Assembly: GCA_016222815.1 (NCBI GenBank)
Contig: JACRQE010000003.1
Span: forward strand, 186,001 to 250,000
Length of the DNA: 64,000 nt
Direction of reading: 5' to 3'
From: Candidatus Uhrbacteria bacterium
GTDB taxonomy: Bacteria; Patescibacteriota; Patescibacteriia; 2-12-FULL-60-25
The notes below the pieces were generated by a model that was not told the origin of the DNA, did no database searches, and saw only the letters and a program-made list of their open reading frames with translations. Position 1 is the first letter of the stretch, and the number at the start of each line of letters is the position of its first letter. Positions 33,820 through 40,509 of the stretch are shown here, piece after piece. Both the position numbers and the translations under genes were made by a program.

Positions 33820-33828
33820 TGATATCAT
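33820..33828 (+). promoter_or_regulatory. Extended -10 promoter before array member 3
   Basis: TG-A-TATCAT directly follows the terminator and lies 19 nt before the ATG at 33848. It makes the in-frame GTG at 33833 an unlikely start, since that lies at or above the expected transcription start. Confidence 0.5.
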
Positions 33829-33847
33829 TGGCGTGGATGTCAGTGTT

Positions 33848-34816
33848 ATGTCGAGAGACTCCTTAATCGCTAAACTAGCTAAGATTATAGGCACGACGTC
33901 AGCTGTTTTCGCTCTCGCCGTGCTTTTGGTCGTCGTTCGTTTAAACTCGTTGGCTGAAACGACTGTAACCTCGGAACTGCAGACCACGGCGGACAATTCG
34001 GCGCCGGTTATCGATTCCCTGGTCGTTTCTGACCAAGAGAACGGGTCGCTCATCGCCGAGTTCATCCCGAACGAAGGAACCACAAAGGATCTGTACGTCT
34101 ATGGCACAGCCTCTGACGATAACGGCTGCAGCGACATCACCTTGATTACAGTTTGGGTCTTCCATGCGCCGACCATGCCCGAAGGTCCGCGGCCGACCGA
34201 TAACAATGATACGTACCATGTGGATGCCACTATAAGCGGGTGTACCGGAGCTGGAGACAACGGCTTGAATTACCAGGCCATCATACCCATAGCGAACTAT
34301 GTCGACCCGACCGACGCAGGTAGTCCCTATCCGACCGAAACCTGGACCGCCATCGTCCTCATCAATGACGACACGCGGGACGGAATGTCCCTGCAGAATT
34401 TCGAGATCAACAGCTTGGCCGCGTTCGATACGGACAGCTTCATAACCTACGGCGTGTTGGACTTGGGCGAAATATCAACTGAACAAACGATAAATTTCAC
34501 GAACACCGGCAACCACCGGGTCAACGCCATCATCTTGGCCACCAGTACGCGCAGTGGCGACATGGTTTCCAATCTTCCCGGTTTTTCCGATATCCCGGCC
34601 GGTAATGTCCATTTTTCTTTGACCAGCGATAGCTATGACCGTGGCATACCGGTAAGCGGAATTAGTCCCTACTATCTGAACATTAACCTGCCAGAGCAGA
34701 CGGATGATCTGTCGCCAGCCCCCCAGGTCGCGACATATTGGAGAATAAAAATCCCGGATACCGGCGTGAGCGGCACCTACACCAATTCTTTGGATTTTAT
34801 CGCGGTTTCTTATTGA
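33848..34816 (+). CDS. Secreted array protein 3 (DxNGC family)
   Basis: 322 residues from ATG 33848. Signal helix about 8-33. Motif DDNGCSDITLITVWVF with ISGCTGAGDN, then YVDPTDAGSPYPTETWTAIVLI. Hinge INSLAAFDTDSFITYGVLDLGEIS, domain 2 INFTNTGNHRVNAII, and end IKIPDTGVSGTYTNSLDFIAVSY. Eleven bases separate it from array protein 4, so the two are probably co-transcribed. Confidence 0.78.
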   Translation: MSRDSLIAKLAKIIGTTSAVFALAVLLVVVRLNSLAETTVTSELQTTADNSAPVIDSLVVSDQENGSLIAEFIPNEGTTKDLYVYGTASDDNGCSDITLITVWVFHAPTMPEGPRPTDNNDTYHVDATISGCTGAGDNGLNYQAIIPIANYVDPTDAGSPYPTETWTAIVLINDDTRDGMSLQNFEINSLAAFDTDSFITYGVLDLGEISTEQTINFTNTGNHRVNAIILATSTRSGDMVSNLPGFSDIPAGNVHFSLTSDSYDRGIPVSGISPYYLNINLPEQTDDLSPAPQVATYWRIKIPDTGVSGTYTNSLDFIAVSY

Positions 34817-34827
34817 GATGAATAGTT

Positions 34828-35766
34828 ATGCCGAAGCATAAACGACCGCATTCATCCCTATCTGCTACCCTCGCCCTTATCGGATTGGGTACGTTTATAC
34901 TCGTCGTATTAGTCGCCAAGCCGTACCAGGCTAGTGCTGATGTACCGCCTACGGTAGATTCCGTGGCTGTTACTGATCAATCCTATAATGACATCCTGTC
35001 CTTAGGCCTGCATCCGATTGAGGCTGGTACGCTGAATGTTACGGTACATGGCCAGGTTTCGGACGGGGATGGTTGTTCCAATATCGATTACGTCGATGTC
35101 TATATGTATCGATCAAGCGTCTGGCCGATGACCGGAGCCAACTGTGCGCTTGATGAAAATAACTGTTATGGCACTACATTGTTGGCCCAAGAACTGACTA
35201 ATTGCGGCAGAGGTGCCACGGCCGACTATTCGGTTACATTCGAGACCAAGAATTTCATCGATCCGACCGATGTCGGGACTTATGCTTCCGACACCTGGAT
35301 TGTCCGCGTCAAGGTGATGGATTCCCAATACAATAACGTGACCCATGATTCCTCGGTTTTCGAAGTCCAGAGCCTGGCGGCTTTCACGGTCACGCCGGTG
35401 TTGGATTTCGGTACCGTTGGCTTGGGTGGATATTCGCAGTATCAGACCGTGACATTCACGAATACCGGCAACACCAACCTGAATACGAACGTCAGAGTCG
35501 ATGGACCTCTTATATCCGATCGGGAGGGCTTCAGCATCATACCGCTGGACAACGTAAGATATGGCCTGAACTATGGTTTTGAGTTTTCAACCGGGGCGGC
35601 GATTTCTACATCCGACACCCTGCTGTCCATCCAGTTGCCCCAGCAGGTTACCGCAAACGGGGGGATTCCCCCGACCGAAGAAGCTTTTTTTCAGCTTTTG
35701 ATGCCTGCAACCGGCGTCAGGGGAAATTACCATAACACCCTTACCTTCACGGCCGTCGGTTATTGA
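34828..35766 (+). CDS. Secreted array protein 4 (DxNGC family)
   Basis: 312 residues, the shortest member. Signal helix about 12-32. Motif DGDGCSNIDYVDVYMY with Cys at NCALDENNCYG and TNCGRG, then FIDPTDVGTYASDTWIVRVKV. Hinge VQSLAAFTVTPVLDFGTVGLG, domain 2 VTFTNTGNTNLNTNV, and end LLMPATGVRGNYHNTLTFTAVGY. It has no promoter of its own in the 11-nt gap from member 3. Confidence 0.78.
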   Translation: MPKHKRPHSSLSATLALIGLGTFILVVLVAKPYQASADVPPTVDSVAVTDQSYNDILSLGLHPIEAGTLNVTVHGQVSDGDGCSNIDYVDVYMYRSSVWPMTGANCALDENNCYGTTLLAQELTNCGRGATADYSVTFETKNFIDPTDVGTYASDTWIVRVKVMDSQYNNVTHDSSVFEVQSLAAFTVTPVLDFGTVGLGGYSQYQTVTFTNTGNTNLNTNVRVDGPLISDREGFSIIPLDNVRYGLNYGFEFSTGAAISTSDTLLSIQLPQQVTANGGIPPTEEAFFQLLMPATGVRGNYHNTLTFTAVGY

Positions 35767-35822
35767 TGTCAACTTGGAGACTATTTCGAGCTTGTTGACA
35801 GGGGACAGGGGATTGGGGCATG

Positions 35823-35831
35823 TGCTATAAT
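35823..35831 (+). promoter_or_regulatory. Extended -10 promoter before array member 5
   Basis: TGC-TATAAT, preceded by GCATG, lies about 48 nt before the ATG at 35880. Confidence 0.65.
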
Positions 35832-35879
35832 AGGTCCAGTCATATTTAACAGCAGTCATCATCATCATTTAATATTTAT

Positions 35880-36860
35880 ATGCCAGAGAACAAGCCTTCC
35901 ATCCTGCCTCCCTGGCCAAGCTACCTGTTTACGCTTATCGCACTCGTAGCCTTGGTCACGCTGGTCAGGGTCAAATCAATCGCGGATACCGCGGAACAAC
36001 AGGTAGATGTGACGCCAGCGAATCCGGTTTTCGATTCGCTCACAGCCAATACCGACGCCGGTACCCACAATATCCTGACGGGGAATTTCATTCCCGTCGA
36101 AGCCGGTAATAATTCCGTCCGGGTGACCGCCCAGATCAGCGATCCGAACGGTTGTGCTAATATCAGCAATGTTGCGATTACCCTGTTCTCTACCGGTTAT
36201 GACTACACCCAGGGCGATCTCCAATGGAAATCCTACTCAGGCGCAGTCCCGTCTACTGACGGCGTCCATTTTACGGATTGTACCGGAGCGGCTGATACTT
36301 CAGCCCAAGTCTATCTGGATTATCCGTTGCGCAGTTTCGTGAATCCTGGAGACTGGACCATCCGTGTCGAAATCACGGATTTTGATGGCTTGATAACGGT
36401 CGACACCAGTAATCATTTCACGGTCAATTCCTTGGCAGCTTTCAGCACTGATGGTTCTATTGATTACGGAACCGTGGCTCTCAGTGCTGTATCTCTCGAA
36501 AAGACTTTGACCTTTACTAACACCGGTAATGTCTCCGTGGATGCGACAGTGAAAGCCTCGACCCAGGGAGCGCTAGTCGGCGATATGACCGAGCCGTCAG
36601 GGAACTTTGATGTCATCCCCGCCAGCAATGTCCATTATTCCAAGACCAGCGGTTTCGTTCATGCGGCAGGGGCGGCAGTCAGCAAGCTCACCGCCCAGGA
36701 CTTTGCCATCAATCTGCCGAACCAGACGGTAGACGACATTATCCCAGGGGAGAACGCCCCGACGGTGCCGACCTATTGGAAGCTTCTCATGCCTGACTCT
36801 GGTGTGAATGGGCAATATTCAAACACGCTCGAGCTGACGGCTGTTACCTGGGTCCCATAA
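35880..36860 (+). CDS. Secreted array protein 5 (DxNGC family)
   Basis: 326 residues. Signal helix about 12-32. Motif DPNGCANISNVAITLF, then DCTGAADTSAQVYL and FVNPGDWTIRVEITD (the otherwise shared PTDAG is shortened). Hinge VNSLAAFSTDGSIDYGTVALSAVS, domain 2 LTFTNTGNVSVDATV, MTEPSGNFDVIPASNVHYS, and end LLMPDSGVNGQYSNTLELTAVTW. Closest to member 2 by shared phrases, so one of the two is probably a recent duplicate. A strong terminator follows. Confidence 0.78.
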   Translation: MPENKPSILPPWPSYLFTLIALVALVTLVRVKSIADTAEQQVDVTPANPVFDSLTANTDAGTHNILTGNFIPVEAGNNSVRVTAQISDPNGCANISNVAITLFSTGYDYTQGDLQWKSYSGAVPSTDGVHFTDCTGAADTSAQVYLDYPLRSFVNPGDWTIRVEITDFDGLITVDTSNHFTVNSLAAFSTDGSIDYGTVALSAVSLEKTLTFTNTGNVSVDATVKASTQGALVGDMTEPSGNFDVIPASNVHYSKTSGFVHAAGAAVSKLTAQDFAINLPNQTVDDIIPGENAPTVPTYWKLLMPDSGVNGQYSNTLELTAVTWVP

Positions 36861-36887
36861 ATAGGCTGATCATAAACCGACAAATAA

Positions 36888-36926
36888 CAAACAAACCCCT
36901 CCGCAATTTCGGAGGGGTTTGTTTTG
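36888..36926 (+). terminator. Terminator after the paralogue array
   Basis: A 13-pair stem (36891-36903 with 36910-36922) is followed by a TTTTG stretch. Confidence 0.85.
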
Positions 36927-36927
36927 A

Positions 36928-36936
36928 TGGTATACT
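36928..36936 (+). promoter_or_regulatory. Extended -10 element facing an antisense gene
   Basis: TGG-TATACT on the + strand lies directly after the terminator. The next + gene (lepB) is about 400 nt away, and the gene in between is on the minus strand. Confidence 0.35.
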
Positions 36937-36971
36937 TTCAATCGCGAAGCACCATAAGATGGATGGTCAGT

Positions 36972-37313
36972 TCAGTACCTCAGCATGGCGATCGCAATCA
37001 ATATCAGGAATGCGAAGAGCGCGAGGTAAAAAACGAGCCTGACCCGGTTATACTCCCTTTGGAAGGCGGTATATGAAACCTGGAAAGTCCCGCCCTCGGC
37101 GCGTGGCGCCAGTTGGCTGAATGACGTCTGTGGATCCTTGGTCAGGATGGCCGGCAAGTTCCTCGGGTTCTCGCTCGTGATGAAGGCATATAAGCCGGTC
37201 GCGGTCGAAAAACCGGTGATGAAACCCCAGGACGCCTGGTGCCGGATTATCCCCAGGGAAGTTACCTTGATGGCGTAGGCGATTGATTGGATGGTGGCTA
37301 AGAAATTATCCAT
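36972..37313 (-). CDS. Small membrane protein
   Basis: 113 residues: an amphipathic N-terminus, a hydrophobic segment near 25-45 (WGFITGFSTATGLYAFIT), a soluble middle, and a C-terminal membrane helix near 92-111 (LVFYLALFAFLILIAIAM). The family is not recognised. It is divergent from lepB with 19 nt between the two start codons. Confidence 0.62.
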   Translation of the reverse strand: MDNFLATIQSIAYAIKVTSLGIIRHQASWGFITGFSTATGLYAFITSENPRNLPAILTKDPQTSFSQLAPRAEGGTFQVSYTAFQREYNRVRLVFYLALFAFLILIAIAMLRY

Positions 37314-37332
37314 ACTGAACTAAACACCAGTT

Positions 37333-37854
37333 ATGTGGTTGATCCTGATCAGGCAGTACATCTCCAAGGCATTATTCATCGTATTGAACATCATCTTGTT
37401 CGTATTTTTCATTCGTTTTTTCATCGCCGACTTCGGTGTCATCAGCGGACCGTCCATGGAACCTACGTTCAACGATGCGGAGTTCTTCATAGTCTCGAAA
37501 TGGCCGCTGTTTTTCCGTCCGTTGGAACGTTTTGAGCTCGTCCAGGTCATCAATGTCAAACAACCTGATTCGCTGCTCGTCAAACGGGTCATCGGACTTC
37601 CCGGCGAAACCGTCTACTTCACCCAAAACAAGGTTTGTATCAAGAACCGCGAGAATCCATCCGGTAAGTGTCTGGAAGAGCCCTATCTCGCTCCCCAGTC
37701 CATCACCCGGCCAAGCGCCGAAAACTATGCCGAAACCTTCGTGCCCCCGGGCTACTACTATCTGATGGGGGATAATCGTGCCATCAGCGCAGATTCGCGC
37801 GAGTACGGACCGGTGCCGCGAAAATATATCTTAGGTTCGGCGGTTAAATTATAA
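37333..37854 (+). CDS. lepB: Signal peptidase I
   Basis: 173 residues, a short type I signal peptidase. An N-terminal membrane anchor (about 10-32) is followed by the catalytic Ser41 in SGPSMEPT and the general base Lys84 in LLVKRVIGLPGE. The GDNR...DSREYGPV box lies near the C-terminus. It removes signal peptides from the many exported proteins encoded around it. It ends by a 6-nt overlap with the convergent gene at 37849. Confidence 0.95.
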   Translation: MWLILIRQYISKALFIVLNIILFVFFIRFFIADFGVISGPSMEPTFNDAEFFIVSKWPLFFRPLERFELVQVINVKQPDSLLVKRVIGLPGETVYFTQNKVCIKNRENPSGKCLEEPYLAPQSITRPSAENYAETFVPPGYYYLMGDNRAISADSREYGPVPRKYILGSAVKL

Positions 37855-38805
37855 CGCCTTGTCCGCTTTATTGCGATAGGTGATTTTCTTCTCGCCGATA
37901 TTCGTCTCAGACAGCAGGCCGGTATAGGATCTGCTGGCTAATTCGTATATCCCGATCCGATCCGGCTCTTTTATCAACAGGTGGGCTCCGTCATTCAGCC
38001 AATAGAGCGTACTCGTCACGGGCACCCGATGGACTGACCAGCCGGACGAATCACGGATGAATGCCAGGTTGTAGATGTGCAGGAACGTCTTGTGTTCAGG
38101 TGTGGAAATCTCGTTCTGATCCAATTCCGGATCGTCTCTCAGGATCTTTTCTGCCTGCCTGTGGAGTTTGGGGTTATTCTCTACCGTGATTTCCTTCGGT
38201 TCCGCCATGCCCTTTTCCCAGGGATCCACTGAGTATAGCGTTCCGGATGCTGTCTGAGCTAGTAATTCGTGTCCATTATCAGGATTCCATCTGCCCTTCG
38301 TGACATTTTCGGCATTGATCGCTAGGCAGTCGGCCGGACCTTTTTGCGCCCACTCCATCACGCAAAAGTTGGTTTTGTCTCCATCTTGCATGCCGAACAA
38401 CATATATGCCTGGTTGTAGCTTATCTGGACCGAAGTCACCGGTTTATCGAGTTTGTCCAACGGCACGCTGAATATCTTGTCGTTCTTGACCATGTAGAGG
38501 TGTTGACCGGTTGTCGATGAATATCCCTCCGGGAACTTCCCGACCAGCATCAGGTCACCCTGTGCCGTATATGATGATTTCCAGTCACCGGCGATGAACT
38601 GTTCCTTCCCGTCCTTGAGACGCTCGAGCAAAATCCCTTGGCGACCTTCGCGTGAGACGTCGTGTATGGAAATCAATTGTGGGAATGTCGTCCATTTTAT
38701 CTTATCCAGACTCGATTCCCTGACGGGTATCATGTATGTCGAAACTAGCGTAAGCGCTGCAAGGATTGGCAGCCCCAGAATCGGGACTAAAACTGTTATT
38801 TTCAT
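37849..38805 (-). CDS. Membrane-anchored propeller-like protein
   Basis: 318 residues from the ATG at 38805 (a TTG 9 nt upstream is possible). An N-terminal helix (about 4-24) precedes an extracytoplasmic domain with repeated strands such as GDLMLVGKFPEG, SVQISYNQAYMLFGMQDG, GRWNPDNGHELLAQTASGTLYSVD and TSTLYWLNDGAHLLIKEPDRIGIYEL, in the style of a WD40/TolB-like beta-propeller. Function unknown; perhaps a binding or scaffold protein. Confidence 0.68.
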   Translation of the reverse strand: MKITVLVPILGLPILAALTLVSTYMIPVRESSLDKIKWTTFPQLISIHDVSREGRQGILLERLKDGKEQFIAGDWKSSYTAQGDLMLVGKFPEGYSSTTGQHLYMVKNDKIFSVPLDKLDKPVTSVQISYNQAYMLFGMQDGDKTNFCVMEWAQKGPADCLAINAENVTKGRWNPDNGHELLAQTASGTLYSVDPWEKGMAEPKEITVENNPKLHRQAEKILRDDPELDQNEISTPEHKTFLHIYNLAFIRDSSGWSVHRVPVTSTLYWLNDGAHLLIKEPDRIGIYELASRSYTGLLSETNIGEKKITYRNKADKAL

Positions 38806-38821
38806 ATTAACCAAAATCTTA

Positions 38822-38876
38822 GACTAAAAACGCCCGTATTGCCATCCCCAAGCGGGGGACAAACCGGGCGTTTGGA
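38822..38876 (-). terminator. Terminator for the small minus-strand gene at 38887
   Basis: A 9-pair outer stem (38828-38836 with 38865-38873) holds an inner CCCC/GGGG hairpin. Read on the minus strand it is followed by TTTTTAG. Confidence 0.7.
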
Positions 38877-38886
38877 ATCTCTTATC

Positions 38887-39126
38887 TTAGCGCTTTACGG
38901 TGACCGACTGTTTGACCTGGTTCATGTCAGGCGTGCGGACCGTCGCGCGGACCGTATCCTTGCTCGACTTCTTGAGCGGCATCTGGCGGACCGTATTCCT
39001 GGCCGAGGTGTTCAAGGATTTAGGTGCGGCCTTACCGCCCATGAGGACCGTGAAAGCCAGGGCTAAAACGAGTAACAGGGCGACGATGCCCGAGATGACC
39101 GCGTATGTCTTTTTGCCATCATTCAT
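38887..39126 (-). CDS. Small membrane protein
   Basis: 79 residues: membrane helix near 8-30 (YAVISGIVALLLVLALAFTVLMGG), then a basic Ser/Thr/Val-rich tail (KSSKDTVRATVRTP). No family is recognised. It has its own terminator, which supports a real gene. Upstream lies a ~225-nt region shared with the divergent response regulator. Confidence 0.6.
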   Translation of the reverse strand: MNDGKKTYAVISGIVALLLVLALAFTVLMGGKAAPKSLNTSARNTVRQMPLKKSSKDTVRATVRTPDMNQVKQSVTVKR

Positions 39127-39272
39127 ACATTTTGAATGAAATTATCTTTAAGGGATAATGAATTAATTAAACGCTTCGATATGAGTATAGCAGATTTTTA
39201 TCTGCTGGAAAAGATTCTAGGGTGACATGTGGATAACTTTACTCAAAATCGGCACTTGTTTCCGCTGTAACT

Positions 39273-39302
39273 TTAAACTCTGGTCCAGACGTGTTAAACT
39301 CT
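39273..39302 (+). promoter_or_regulatory. Direct repeat TTAAACTCT with extended -10, upstream of the receiver gene
   Basis: TTAAACTCT occurs at 39273-39281 and 39294-39302, exactly 21 bp apart (two helical turns). The second copy overlaps an extended -10, TG-T-TAAACT (39292-39300). The layout suits an operator or two -10 boxes for the gene at 39352. Confidence 0.4.
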
Positions 39303-39351
39303 TTCTGTTGATGGATATATTTATCCTTCCGCATATCTATTTTAATGCATT

Positions 39352-39720
39352 ATGAAAATCCTTATCGTCGAAGACGAACAAGCCTTGGCCGACATCCTGC
39401 ACGATGAATTCGTCAGGGCAGGCTCCGAGGTCCAGATGGCCTATGACGGCCAAGAGGCTATTGATGTTTTAAAGACCAGCGTCCCAGACGTCATCTTGCT
39501 GGATCTGCTGTTGCCGAAAAAAGACGGTTTCGAGGTACTCGGTGAAATGCAGAAAGACGAGCGATTGAAAGCTGTGCCCGTGGTCATCCTCTCCAACCTT
39601 GCCCAGGACGAAGACGTAAAGCGCGGATTGAGCCTGGGAGCCAAGGATTATTTCGTGAAAACCCGTCTGTCCCTGAAGGAAGTCGTGGAGAAAGCGACTA
39701 AGTACGCTAACAAACAATGA
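39352..39720 (+). CDS. Single-domain response regulator
   Basis: 122 residues, a receiver only: acidic pair in IVEDE, phospho-acceptor Asp51 in LLDLLLPKKDG, Ser in ILSNLA, and Lys in FVKTR. There is no DNA-binding output. It is the first gene of a four-gene receiver/kinase/kinase/receiver cluster and closely resembles the third receiver at 43197, so signals may branch between them. Confidence 0.93.
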   Translation: MKILIVEDEQALADILHDEFVRAGSEVQMAYDGQEAIDVLKTSVPDVILLDLLLPKKDGFEVLGEMQKDERLKAVPVVILSNLAQDEDVKRGLSLGAKDYFVKTRLSLKEVVEKATKYANKQ

Positions 39721-39739
39721 TCTTAAGCCGTAAGGGCTT

Positions 39740-40501
39740 ATGCAAAAATCCAAAACTCACCGCAAAAATGATGGGAGACTTGGTAACCATAGGGTCAAAT
39801 GGGCCGACAGGATAAAGGATGAGTTCATCTCCCTGGCGTCGCATCAGCTTCGGACCCCGCTTTCGGTCATCAAATGGTATTCAGAGATTTTGGAGTCCGA
39901 CAGTTTAGGCGAACTCAACCCTGCGCAACTGGCGCATCTTCGCCAAATCAAAGAATATAACCAACATCTCATCGATCTGGTCGAAGGGTTGTTGAGCGTC
40001 GCGCGCATAGACCAGGGCAAAATCGTCCCGGCCGCCCAGGAAGTCAATGTGGAAGTCGCGATCGGACATTTGTTGGCTAAGCTTGGTCCGGCCATAAAAC
40101 AGAAAAGACTCAAGCTGGCTTTCCCGAAAGGGCATCCGGTCGGCAGTATCCTGATGGATCCCCAGGTGCTCGATGTGGTCCTGCAGAATCTTTTCACTAA
40201 CGCGGTCGATTACTCAGCCGAGGGCGGCGAGTTCGGCTACGACCTTGAGGCGAACGGCCTGCTGGTCATCACGGTTTGGGATAAAGGTTGCGGTATCCCG
40301 CGCGAGGAGCAGTCCCATCTCTACGAAAAGTTTTTCCGCGGTTCGAATGCCCGTCGCATGAAGCCGAACGGCACTGGTTTGGGTCTATACATGGTCAAGA
40401 TGCTTGTCGAAGCTGCCGGCGGCGCTATTGGTTTCGAATCCAGTGAAGGTAAGGGTACGAAGTTCGTGGTGAGCTTGCCGTACGGCCTGAAGAAAGGTTA
40501 G
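39740..40501 (+). CDS. Sensor-less soluble histidine kinase
   Basis: 253 residues. The protein starts almost directly with HisKA (DEFISLASHQLRTPLSV, His35), then the ATPase domain: N-box LFTNAVDYS, G1 DKGCGIPREE, F-box LYEKFFRGS, and G2 GTGLGLYMVK. There is no PAS, GAF or membrane segment; it has only ~25 basic residues before HisKA. Either its input comes through a partner protein or it serves as a phosphate source or sink for the neighbouring receivers. It is 19 nt after the receiver gene. Confidence 0.9.
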   Translation: MQKSKTHRKNDGRLGNHRVKWADRIKDEFISLASHQLRTPLSVIKWYSEILESDSLGELNPAQLAHLRQIKEYNQHLIDLVEGLLSVARIDQGKIVPAAQEVNVEVAIGHLLAKLGPAIKQKRLKLAFPKGHPVGSILMDPQVLDVVLQNLFTNAVDYSAEGGEFGYDLEANGLLVITVWDKGCGIPREEQSHLYEKFFRGSNARRMKPNGTGLGLYMVKMLVEAAGGAIGFESSEGKGTKFVVSLPYGLKKG

Positions 40502-40509
40502 CGTTCGAT

